From an uncultured Chloroflexota bacterium (lineage in GTDB: Bacteria; Chloroflexota; Limnocylindria; Limnocylindrales; CSP1-4): 7,502 nucleotides of DNA. Under the pieces are notes generated by a model. The model did no database searches. It worked only from the letters and a program-made list of their open reading frames with translations, and was not told the DNA's origin. Each line of letters starts with the position of its first letter. The first letter of the stretch is position 1. Shown here piece by piece: positions 1-6,199 of this stretch. Made by a program: the position numbers and the translations under genes. The DNA is taken from the NCBI GenBank assembly GCA_903928275.1, contig CAIYQJ010000378.1, positions 1 through 7,502 on the forward strand, written 5' to 3'.

Positions 1-209
1 AGCACCGGCCGTCCGTCCGTGGCCGCGTCCACGTGCGGATGCGCGTGCGGATGCGCGTGGACCTCGTCGCCGTGGCGGTGCGCGCCCGGCGGCAGCCCGA
101 GCGCCCCGAGGACCTCCGGGTCGTCCCGCGCCGGCAGCGACGCCTCGAGCGACGCTCGTTGCTCGCGCTGTGCGCGCGCTCCGCGCTCCGCCTCGTCCCA
201 CGCTCGCAC
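1..209 (-). CDS. 5' part of an unrecognised gene with a His-rich segment (runs off left edge)
   Basis: This is a partial minus-strand gene: 69 codons plus two bases are visible and no stop occurs before the edge. The start is GTG at 209-207, preceded six bases upstream by a near-perfect GGAGGG ribosome binding site. Only about 8 of 69 codons end in A or T, which matches the coding pattern of the other genes and supports translation. The visible product starts VRAWDEAERGAR. Residues 1-30 are highly charged (Glu/Arg/Ala) and probably helical. Residues 40-60 contain LPPGAHRHGDEV followed by HAHPHAHPH, a candidate metal-chelating run. There is no signal peptide or membrane segment in the visible part, so it starts as a cytoplasmic protein. 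It is divergent from acnA with 118 bases between starts. I do not recognise the family. The His run could be a metal-storage or delivery tract, or simply a linker. The call that a gene exists is fairly firm; its function is unknown. Confidence 0.7.
   Translation of the reverse strand, partial: MRAWDEAERGARAQREQRASLEASLPARDDPEVLGALGLPPGAHRHGDEVHAHPHAHPHVDAATDGRPV
33..56. repeat. Two tandem copies of a 12-bp unit inside the His-rich coding segment
   Basis: The unit GTGCGGATGCGC occurs at 33-44 and again, identical, at 45-56. Read on the minus strand in the frame of the left-edge gene, each unit encodes a four-residue His-Pro-His-Ala type step, producing the HAHPHAHPH run. Because the repeat is a multiple of three, copy-number change would keep the frame. 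Confidence 0.75.
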
Positions 210-215
210 AGTCGA

Positions 216-221
216 CCCTCC
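216..221 (-). promoter_or_regulatory. Ribosome binding site GGAGGG that decides the start of the left-edge gene
   Basis: The minus strand reads GGAGGG, then six bases, then GTG at 209. This is the strongest Shine-Dalgarno match in the window and is the main reason for calling a divergent gene that has no ATG start. Confidence 0.7.
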
Positions 222-283
222 GGGCCGGGTCGCCGCCGGCGCCCGGCCGTGCGCTACTCTCGCGGAGACAGCCTACCCGACCC

Positions 284-309
284 GGCCCCGACCCCGATCC
301 GGTCGGGCC
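284..309 (+). promoter_or_regulatory. Inverted repeat / stem-loop in the acnA leader
   Basis: CCCGACC at 287-293 pairs with GGTCGGG at 301-307 around a 7-base loop. Adding GGC/CC pairs below with one bulged C extends the stem to 284-309. It ends six bases before the acnA ribosome binding site. It could be an mRNA structure affecting translation, or a DNA operator dyad. No function can be assigned from sequence. Confidence 0.35.
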
Positions 310-315
310 CCAGCC

Positions 316-320
316 AAAGG
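316..320 (+). promoter_or_regulatory. Ribosome binding site for acnA
   Basis: AAAGG at 316-320 sits seven bases before GTG at 328 and selects that codon over in-frame GTG at 334 and TTG at 343, which lie farther away. It also argues against the longer upstream open frame. Confidence 0.6.
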
Positions 321-327
321 ACCGACC

Positions 328-3132
328 GTGCCCGTGCCCGCCTTGACCCCGCCCGTCCCCGACCCCTTCGGCGCCCGGGCGCCCCTGGGCCCCGGCCTGC
401 CGGACGCGTTCCGCGTGGCCGCCGTCGCGGGCCGCGGCGTGGATCTGGGGCGGGCCCCGGTCACGTGGAAGATCCTGCTCGAGAACCTCCTGCGCCACGC
501 CGGCCGCGGCATCGTCCGGGCCGAGGACGTGGAGACGCTCCTCGGCTGGCGCCCGGGCGTGCCGGCGGACGCCGAGATCCCGTTCATGCCGGCCCGCGTC
601 ATCCTCCAGGACTTCACCGGGGTGCCCGCGGTGGTCGACCTCGCGTCCATGCGCGGCGCGATGGCCGCGCTCGGCGGCGACCCGGCCCGCGTGAACCCGC
701 TCGTCCCCGCGGATCTCGTCATCGACCACTCGGTCCAGGTCGACGCGTGGGGGACACGCGACGCGTACGCGGCGAACGTCGCGCGCGAGTACGAGCGCAA
801 CCGCGAGCGCTACCAGCTCCTCCGCTGGTCCCAGAAGGCGTTCCGCGACCTGCGCGTCGTGCCGCCCGGCACCGGGATCGTCCACCAGGTGAACCTCGAG
901 CGCCTCGCCACCGTGGTCCGGACGGAGACGCTCGACGGCGGGCCGGTCGCGTTCCCGGACACGCTCGTCGGCACCGACTCGCACACGACGATGATCAACG
1001 GGCTCGGCGTCCTCGGCTACGGCGTGGGCGGCATCGAGGCCGAGGCCGTCCTGCTCGGCCAGCCGCTCTACCAGCCGATGCCGCGGATCGTCGGCGTCCG
1101 CCTGTCCGGGCGGCTCCCGGCCGGGTGCACGGCCACCGACCTCGTCCTCGTCGTCACGGAGACGCTCCGTACGTTCGGAGTGGTGGGGTCGTTCGTCGAG
1201 TTCGCCGGGGACGGCCTCGCCGGGCTCCCGCTGGCGGACCGGGCCACGATCGCGAACATGAGCCCGGAGTTCGGCGCGACGGCAGCGCTCTTCCCGATCG
1301 ACGACGAGACGCTCGCCTACCTGCGGCTGACGGGACGGCCGGCGGAGCTCGTCTCGCTGGTCGAGGTGTATGCGAAGGAACAGGGCCTGTGGCGGCGGCC
1401 GGGTCCGGGGCCGGACTTCGATGCCGTCGTGGAGCTCGACCTCTCGTCGGTGGAGCCGAGCCTCGCCGGTCCGCGGCGCCCCCAGGACCGGGTGGCGCTC
1501 GGCGGCGTGGCCGCCGGGTTCCGACGCGCGTATCCGGCGGGCCTCGTCCCGCCCCGGACGGGCGCGGGCGAACAGGGTGCCGCGGGTGCCGCGATGGACG
1601 CCGAGGGCGCCGCCAGCGGCGAGATCGAGGCGCTCGCCGGCCACGCCTACCCCCGCCTGCCGATCACGGTCGGCGAGGCCGCCCACGAGATCGCGTCCGG
1701 GTCCGTCGCGATCGCGGCGATCACCAGCTGCACGAACACGTCCAACCCGTCGGTCATGGTCGCGGCGGGCCTGCTCGCGCGGAACGCGGTGGCGCGCGGC
1801 CTCACCGTCCCGCCCACCGTGAAGACGAGCCTCGCGCCAGGGTCGCGCGCCGTCACCGGGTACCTCGGGGTCGCCGGGCTCCTCGAGCCGCTCGAGGCGC
1901 TGGGCTTCGCCGTGGCCGGCTACGGCTGCACCACGTGCATCGGCAACTCCGGGCCGCTCGAGCCGGCGGTCGCCGAGGCGATCGAGTCGAACGACCTCGT
2001 CGTCGCGGCCGTCCTGTCGGGCAACCGGAACTTCGAAGGCCGGATCCACCCGCTCGTGCGAGCCGCATACCTCGCCTCGCCGCCGCTGGTCGTCGCGTAC
2101 GCGCTCGCGGGGCGGGTGGACCTGGACCTCACGCGGGAGCCGCTGGGCACCGGCTCAGACGGGCGGTCGGTCATGCTCGCCGAGCTCTGGCCGGACCCGG
2201 CCGAGGTGCGCGACGCGATCGCCGCTGCCGTCACGCCCGCGCTGTTCGCGACGACGTACGCGGACGTCTTCGACGGCGACGAGCGGTGGCGGTCTCTCCC
2301 CGCGCCGGCCGGCGACCGGTACGCGTGGGACGCGTCGTCCACGTACATCGCCGACCCGCCGTTCTTCACCGGGATGAGCGCGGAGCCGCAGCCGCCGGCC
2401 GGGATCGCCGGCGCACGTGTCCTCGCCCTCCTCGGCGATTCGGTGACGACGGACCACATCTCGCCCGCCGGGTCGATCGCGCCGTGGAGCCCCGCCGGTC
2501 GGTGGCTGCAGGAGCACGGAGTCGCGCCCGTCGACTTCAACAGCTACGGCGCCCGCCGCGGCCATCACGAGGTGATGATGCGCGGCACCTTCGCGAACAT
2601 CCGCCTGCGCAACCGCCTCGCCGGTGGCCGGGAGGGGCCGTACACCGTCCACCTTCCCGATGGCGGCGAGACCTTCATCTACGACGCCGCGATGCGCTAC
2701 GCGGAGGAGGGCGTGCCGCTCCTCGTCATCGCGGGCCGGGAGTACGGCTCGGGCTCGTCGCGCGACTGGGCCGCGAAGGGCACGCGCCTGCTCGGCGTGC
2801 GCGCCGTCATCGCCGAGAGCTACGAGCGGATCCATCGCTCGAACCTGGTGGGGATGGGCATCCTCCCGCTCCAGTTCCTCCCCGGGGAGTCCGCGGCGAC
2901 CCTCGGGCTCACCGGACGCGAGTCCTACGCGATCGGAGGGATCGACGAGAGCCTGGGTCCGCGCGCGCGCCTGTCGGTCGTCGCGACGGCGGATCCGGCG
3001 GACGGCGGCGGCGAGGTCCGGTTCGACCTCGTCGCCCGGCTCGACGGCGCGGTGGAGGTCGACTACTGGCGCCAGGGCGGCATCCTGCAGGCCGTGCTCC
3101 GGCGGCTCGCGCGGGAGTCGGCCGCGGTCTGA
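328..3132 (+). CDS. acnA: Aconitate hydratase, AcnA/IRP1 type
   Basis: Cytoplasmic [4Fe-4S] enzyme that interconverts citrate and isocitrate via cis-aconitate in the TCA cycle. The product has 934 residues, slightly longer than the roughly 890-900 usual for AcnA. GTG 328 is chosen because AAAGG lies seven bases upstream and recognisable aconitase sequence begins just after. Key motifs: VGTDSHTTMING near residues 215-226; SCTNTSNPS with cluster Cys468; GCTTCIGNSGP with Cys534 and Cys537; DSVTTDHISPAGS from about 704, opening the swivel domain; and REYGSGSSRDW at 804-814, with Ser810 and Arg812 matching the catalytic Ser and Arg of the family. The 66-residue spacing from the first to the second cysteine equals that of E. 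coli AcnA as I recall it. All ligands are present and no frameshift is seen. A low-complexity Gly/Ala segment lies before the SCTN motif. No TetR-type acnR follows, unlike in many actinomycetes. Identification is very secure. Confidence 0.97.
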   Translation: MPVPALTPPVPDPFGARAPLGPGLPDAFRVAAVAGRGVDLGRAPVTWKILLENLLRHAGRGIVRAEDVETLLGWRPGVPADAEIPFMPARVILQDFTGVPAVVDLASMRGAMAALGGDPARVNPLVPADLVIDHSVQVDAWGTRDAYAANVAREYERNRERYQLLRWSQKAFRDLRVVPPGTGIVHQVNLERLATVVRTETLDGGPVAFPDTLVGTDSHTTMINGLGVLGYGVGGIEAEAVLLGQPLYQPMPRIVGVRLSGRLPAGCTATDLVLVVTETLRTFGVVGSFVEFAGDGLAGLPLADRATIANMSPEFGATAALFPIDDETLAYLRLTGRPAELVSLVEVYAKEQGLWRRPGPGPDFDAVVELDLSSVEPSLAGPRRPQDRVALGGVAAGFRRAYPAGLVPPRTGAGEQGAAGAAMDAEGAASGEIEALAGHAYPRLPITVGEAAHEIASGSVAIAAITSCTNTSNPSVMVAAGLLARNAVARGLTVPPTVKTSLAPGSRAVTGYLGVAGLLEPLEALGFAVAGYGCTTCIGNSGPLEPAVAEAIESNDLVVAAVLSGNRNFEGRIHPLVRAAYLASPPLVVAYALAGRVDLDLTREPLGTGSDGRSVMLAELWPDPAEVRDAIAAAVTPALFATTYADVFDGDERWRSLPAPAGDRYAWDASSTYIADPPFFTGMSAEPQPPAGIAGARVLALLGDSVTTDHISPAGSIAPWSPAGRWLQEHGVAPVDFNSYGARRGHHEVMMRGTFANIRLRNRLAGGREGPYTVHLPDGGETFIYDAAMRYAEEGVPLLVIAGREYGSGSSRDWAAKGTRLLGVRAVIAESYERIHRSNLVGMGILPLQFLPGESAATLGLTGRESYAIGGIDESLGPRARLSVVATADPADGGGEVRFDLVARLDGAVEVDYWRQGGILQAVLRRLARESAAV

Positions 3133-3154
3133 CGCCGTGCCCCGCGACACCTGG

Positions 3155-3180
3155 CGCCCGGGCGCGCACCGGACCGGGCG
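3155..3180. terminator. GC-rich dyad between convergent acnA and the ABC ATPase gene
   Basis: CGCCCGG at 3155-3161 can pair with CCGGGCG at 3174-3180 around a 12-base loop. The perfect palindrome GCGCCCGGGCGC at 3154-3165 overlaps it. The 51-base gap lies between two convergent stop codons, where a two-way terminator is expected. There is no T tract on either strand, so this is only a possible terminator. Confidence 0.25.
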
Positions 3181-3183
3181 GCC

Positions 3184-3981
3184 TCAGCCGCGCCTGCGGG
3201 CCGTGTAGCGGCCGTCCCGGCGCGTCACGCGCAACGGCAGGCCGTATGCGGCCGAGAGCGGCCCGTCGTCGAGGACGTCCTCCGTCCCCCCGAAGGCCGC
3301 GACCCTGCCGCGCGCGAGCAGGAGCGCCCGGTCGAACCCGCGCGGGACCTCCTCGAGATGGTGCGTCACGAGGACGATCGCGGTCGGGCGGGGCCGCGCG
3401 GCGAGGCCCTCCAGCCGCTCCACGAGGTCCTCCCGCGCGCCCAGGTCCAGGCCGGCAGCCGGCTCATCGAGGAGCAGCAGGTCGGGATCGGGCATGAGGG
3501 TCCGCGCGAGGAGGACGCGCTGGCGCTCGCCGGTGGACAGGGTGCCGAAGGTCCTCTCCGCGAGCGGCGCCACCCCGAGGAGGTGGAGCAGCTCGCGGGC
3601 CCGGTCGCGGTCCGCGTCCGTGTACGTATCCCACCAGGGAGCGAGCGCGGCAGTGGCCGCGCTCACGACGACGTCGGCGGCGGTCAGGTCGGGGTGGAAG
3701 CGCTCCGCCAGGGCGGCGCCGGCATCGCCGATCCGGCGGCGGAGGAGGCGCGCGTCGGTCCGGCCGACCTCCTCGCCCAGGACGGCCACGCTCCCGCGGG
3801 ACGGCCAGAGGCGCGTGCTCGCGACTGACAGGATCGTGGACTTCCCCGCCCCGTTCGGCCCGACGACGACCCAGCGCTCGCCGGCCTCCACTCGCCAGTC
3901 GACGCCGTCCACGATCGGCGTCCCGGACCGGATGACGGAGACGCCGCGGAGGTCGAGGACGGGTTCGGGGGTGGCCGGCAT
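3184..3981 (-). CDS. Orphan ABC transporter-type ATPase
   Basis: Product of 265 residues with one complete ABC nucleotide-binding domain. Walker A GPNGAGKST is at 41-49, the signature LSTGERQR starts at 148, Walker B LLLLDEP is at 168-174 with the D-loop AGLD following, and the switch histidine is H207 in VTHH. The ATG at 3981 is preferred because GGAG lies five bases upstream; an in-frame GTG at 4008 has no ribosome binding site. The segment VTHHLEEVPRGFDRALLL resembles a family of stand-alone ATPases common in actinomycetes, distantly like YlmA/ModF-type proteins. The usual Q-loop glutamine is missing: Ala89 aligns with it in RIGDAGAALAER. No permease, binding protein or second ATPase is next to it, so the substrate is unknown and it may not be a transporter subunit. 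It converges with acnA and lies 232 bases downstream of the copper cluster on the same strand. The ATPase call is secure; the role is not. Confidence 0.9.
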   Translation of the reverse strand: MPATPEPVLDLRGVSVIRSGTPIVDGVDWRVEAGERWVVVGPNGAGKSTILSVASTRLWPSRGSVAVLGEEVGRTDARLLRRRIGDAGAALAERFHPDLTAADVVVSAATAALAPWWDTYTDADRDRARELLHLLGVAPLAERTFGTLSTGERQRVLLARTLMPDPDLLLLDEPAAGLDLGAREDLVERLEGLAARPRPTAIVLVTHHLEEVPRGFDRALLLARGRVAAFGGTEDVLDDGPLSAAYGLPLRVTRRDGRYTARRRG

Positions 3982-3986
3982 GGGGG

Positions 3987-3990
3987 CTCC
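3987..3990 (-). promoter_or_regulatory. Ribosome binding site choosing the ABC ATPase start
   Basis: The minus strand reads GGAG, five bases, then ATG at 3981. The alternative in-frame GTG at 4008 has no purine-rich match upstream, so the shorter protein is preferred. Confidence 0.55.
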
Positions 3991-4065
3991 ATCGACGGTG
4001 CGCGGCACGCGGTCGCGGCGCCGGACAGGCAGGAAGCAGGTGTCTGATGGGCGAGATCGGGTTCC

Positions 4066-4071
4066 AGCCTA
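4066..4071 (-). promoter_or_regulatory. Possible -10 element for the ABC ATPase gene
   Basis: The minus strand reads TAGGCT, which fits the TAnnnT pattern of high-GC bacterial -10 boxes and would give a leader of roughly 80 bases before ATG 3981. The -35 position holds GGGCGG-like sequence with no resemblance to TTGACA, so this is weak. Confidence 0.2.
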
Positions 4072-4096
4072 CAGGAGCGACCTGCCGGCCGCCCAT

Positions 4097-4121
4097 CCGC
4101 CGGTGTCCGGGAGTCCGGCGG
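4097..4121. promoter_or_regulatory. Second inverted repeat between the copper cluster and the ABC gene
   Basis: CCGCCGG at 4097-4103 pairs with CCGGCGG at 4115-4121 around an 11-base loop. A competing outer pairing, CGGCCGCC (4086-4093) with GGCGGCCG (4117-4124), is also possible. It sits between the strong hairpin at 4144-4176 and the candidate -10 box at 4066-4071, so it could be a second terminator stem or an operator upstream of the ABC gene. Confidence 0.25.
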
Positions 4122-4143
4122 CCGAGCACCATCGGGAGATAGC

Positions 4144-4176
4144 CGCGACGCGCCGCTTCCGCGTGCGGCGGTCGCG
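4144..4176 (-). terminator. Strong GC-rich hairpin after the copper cluster, probable terminator
   Basis: CGCGAC then CGCCGC (4144-4149, 4151-4156) pair with GCGGCG then GTCGCG (4165-4176): 12 base pairs with a single bulged G at 4150 and an 8-base loop. It begins 37 bases past the stop codon of the CopC-CopD gene. The T tract expected of a classical intrinsic terminator is missing; the minus strand continues GCTATCTCCC. Such T-poor hairpins are common after operons in high-GC genomes, so a terminator or mRNA 3'-end stabiliser is likely. Confidence 0.5.
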
Positions 4177-4213
4177 AGGAGGCGCGCGGCCGAGGCGGAT
4201 CTCATCTGCGTCC

Positions 4214-6196
4214 TCACCTGGTGGGGGTCATGTCCACGTTGAGGTCGAGCTGCTCGCCTCCCGGCGCGGTGCCGGTGATCTCCACCGACATCGGGACGTG
4301 CGCCGTGGTCTTCACGTGGCCGACGGCGTGGCCGGGCTCGAGCGGGTCCATGGCGACGTGAAGGGGCGGGCTGCCCGCCGCCGTGACCGTCGCCGCGATC
4401 CCGGTGACGGGGAGCTCCTTGCCATCAGCGTCGAAGAATGTGGCGTGGAGGTCCGCGTAGCCGGGCGCCCAGGAGTCCAGGTAGAGCTGCGCGGAGCGTC
4501 CCTTCGAGAGGTGGACCGTGTAGAGCGTCGGCAGTCCGGCGGCGGCGTTCACGTCGACCTTCGCCGGCGGCGTCGGGACCGGCACCTGCAGCGGCACCTC
4601 GACCGGCGCGGACGGCTCGTTCACGAGCGCGGTGACGGTCCATGGCCCGCCGAGCGACAGGTTGGAGCCCGTCCCCGCGTAGGTCCCGCCTCCGGTCGGC
4701 GCGAGCGTAAGGGTCGATGAGCCCACGTCCGGCCTGCCCGGGAAGATGAAGCGCAGACCGATCGAGGTCGCCGCCACCGGCATGCCCGTGTCGTAGTCGA
4801 CCGCGGTGGCGCTGAAGGTGTTCGGGCCGGCGGTACCGGGCGTGATCGTGAGGTGGAGCTTCACGGTCGTCGCGTAATCGTGGCCGTCGACGGCCAGGCC
4901 GGCGGGCGCGGGCGGCGTCGCCATGGCCGCCATGGCCACCGGCGGCGCGACGTTGACGAGGAGCGATGCGACGAAGAGCGCGACGGCGGCGACGAGGATC
5001 TCCACGGATCCGATCCTCCGAACGCCGGTCACGCCGTCCTCCGCCCGCGGGACGTGCCGGAAGTGGTTCAGGGCCCCAAGGCCGGCGAGCCCGACGAGGA
5101 GCGCGATCTTGGCGAGGACGAGCCAGCCGTACTCGGTCGTGACGAGCTCTGCGGGCGAGCCGAGCTCGACCGCCGCCCGGATGACCCCGGTCAGGGCGAC
5201 GACGACGATGCCGACCGTCGCCCACCGGCTGAACCGGGCGAAGACCCGTCCCTGCTCCTCGCGGGGAGATCCGCGCAGCTCGACCAGGATCCCCGCGAGC
5301 CCGCCGATCCAGGCGCCGACGGCGACGAAGTGGAGCCACTCGATCGCGATGTTCAGGACAGGCAGGGGCGCGGCCGCCGCATGGCTCACGATGGCGTCGA
5401 GGAGCATCTGGGCCGCGACGATCGCGGCGACGAGGAGGAGGAGGTCGCGCCGCGCAGTCGTCCATCGCCGCGCGAGGACGATGAGCACGCCGGCCACCAG
5501 GAGCGGGACCACGCGTCCGAGCGCGGCCCAGCCGAGCGAGGTCCCTGCGAGATCCGTGATCCCGACGCCGGCGTCGCTCGCCTGGGCGACCGCGATGAGG
5601 GATGCGCCGCCGACCGCGAGGAGCCACGCGACCGCGAGGAACCGGAAGAGCCAGCGACCGCGCCGACGCGCGACCTCGGAGGCGGCGATCGCGCCGAGAA
5701 GCCCGACGAGGCCGAGGTAGAGGATCCACCGGCCGCCGACGGAGGCGGCCGACACGGTCGACCCGCCCTGCGGCGATGCGGAGCCGGCCGCCGGCACCGC
5801 GGATGATGCCGCAGCGGCGGCCCCGACGCTGAAGGCGAAGGTACCCGCAGCCGCGTGGCCGTCGACGGCCGACACGGTGCGCCAGGCGACCGTGTAGACC
5901 CCGTCGGGCAGCGGTCCGACCCGGACCCGAAGGGTCGTCGAGCCGGCGGCCGTGGAGACCGCCGGCCCGCTCGCATGCGACGCGCCGGAGGCATCGAGGA
6001 CCTGGACGGACGACAGCTTCGGATCCGGCGCCTCCGTGAACGTCAGGGTGATCGTGCCGGGCGCCGTGGCCAGCGTCGCGTTCGCCGCCGGGTCCGACGA
6101 GGCGAGCAGCGCGTGGCCGAGGACCGGCCCAGCGAGCAGCCCGAACGAGAGACCGACGAGGATGACAGCACCGGCCACGAGCCCGACACGACGCAT
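4214..6196 (-). CDS. CopC-CopD fusion protein with two extra C-terminal beta-rich domains (copper homeostasis)
   Basis: A 660-residue envelope protein. Residues 1-27 form a signal peptide, so the mature protein is predicted to start at His28. Residues 28-125 are a CopC domain (HALLASSDPA at the start, VSAVDGHAAAGTFAF at the end). His28, Asp112 and His114 match the Cu(II) site of CopC with nearly the same spacing. This domain contains no Met, so the Met-rich Cu(I) site is absent. Residues about 155-417 form the CopD part with some eight hydrophobic helices, including EWLHFVAVGAWIGGL (286-300) and LNHFRH (376-381). Residues about 437-540 resemble a YtkA/FixH-like domain (GTYAGTGSNLSLGGPWTV), and 550-658 look like a second beta-sandwich. 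The plan recalls B. subtilis YcnJ. CopD proteins are linked to copper uptake or tolerance; direction of transport cannot be told. It starts 3 bases after the upstream gene's stop with no good ribosome binding site, suggesting translational coupling. Confidence 0.9.
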   Translation of the reverse strand: MRRVGLVAGAVILVGLSFGLLAGPVLGHALLASSDPAANATLATAPGTITLTFTEAPDPKLSSVQVLDASGASHASGPAVSTAAGSTTLRVRVGPLPDGVYTVAWRTVSAVDGHAAAGTFAFSVGAAAAASSAVPAAGSASPQGGSTVSAASVGGRWILYLGLVGLLGAIAASEVARRRGRWLFRFLAVAWLLAVGGASLIAVAQASDAGVGITDLAGTSLGWAALGRVVPLLVAGVLIVLARRWTTARRDLLLLVAAIVAAQMLLDAIVSHAAAAPLPVLNIAIEWLHFVAVGAWIGGLAGILVELRGSPREEQGRVFARFSRWATVGIVVVALTGVIRAAVELGSPAELVTTEYGWLVLAKIALLVGLAGLGALNHFRHVPRAEDGVTGVRRIGSVEILVAAVALFVASLLVNVAPPVAMAAMATPPAPAGLAVDGHDYATTVKLHLTITPGTAGPNTFSATAVDYDTGMPVAATSIGLRFIFPGRPDVGSSTLTLAPTGGGTYAGTGSNLSLGGPWTVTALVNEPSAPVEVPLQVPVPTPPAKVDVNAAAGLPTLYTVHLSKGRSAQLYLDSWAPGYADLHATFFDADGKELPVTGIAATVTAAGSPPLHVAMDPLEPGHAVGHVKTTAHVPMSVEITGTAPGGEQLDLNVDMTPTR

Positions 6197-6199
6197 CGG

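Larger units (their letters stand above)
210..327. promoter_or_regulatory. Divergent intergenic region between the left-edge gene and acnA
   Basis: These 118 bases separate two divergent starts, so both promoters should lie here. On the plus strand TACTCT at 255-260 fits the loose TAnnnT pattern of a -10 box, but I see no convincing -35 hexamer 16-18 bases upstream. Transcription from it would give acnA a leader of about 60 bases containing the stem-loop at 284-309. The open frame that extends acnA upstream through this region is Arg/Ser/Pro/Cys-rich and does not look like aconitase. Confidence 0.4.

Noticed and set aside
19..327. In-frame upstream extension of acnA (about 103 extra residues)
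   Set aside because: The extension is Arg/Ser/Pro/Cys-rich, unlike any aconitase N-terminus, it overlaps a better-supported minus-strand gene start, and GTG 328 has its own ribosome binding site.
2155..3150. 331-codon minus-strand open frame antisense to acnA
   Set aside because: Composition is low-complexity and charged, no motif is seen, and it lies opposite the conserved swivel domain of aconitase.
3154..3165. Perfect 12-base palindrome GCGCCCGGGCGC
   Set aside because: It has no loop as a hairpin, and short G/C-only palindromes are frequent at this base composition; kept only as part of the larger dyad.
3178..3191. GCGGC-CTCA-GCCGC mini-hairpin at the acnA/ABC junction
   Set aside because: A 5-bp stem is expected by chance in such GC-rich sequence; it overlaps the ABC stop codon and has no T tract.
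33..3497. Very long (over 1100 codons) plus-strand open frame overlapping acnA and the ABC gene
   Set aside because: Its translation is dominated by Arg, Pro, Gly and Ala with no domain. It is an out-of-frame by-product of high GC content across acnA, which is certain.
4049..4078. Sequence around GGGTTCCAGCC resembling a tRNA T-arm
   Set aside because: No acceptor stem, D-arm or anticodon arm can be built around it, and the T-loop consensus is not met.
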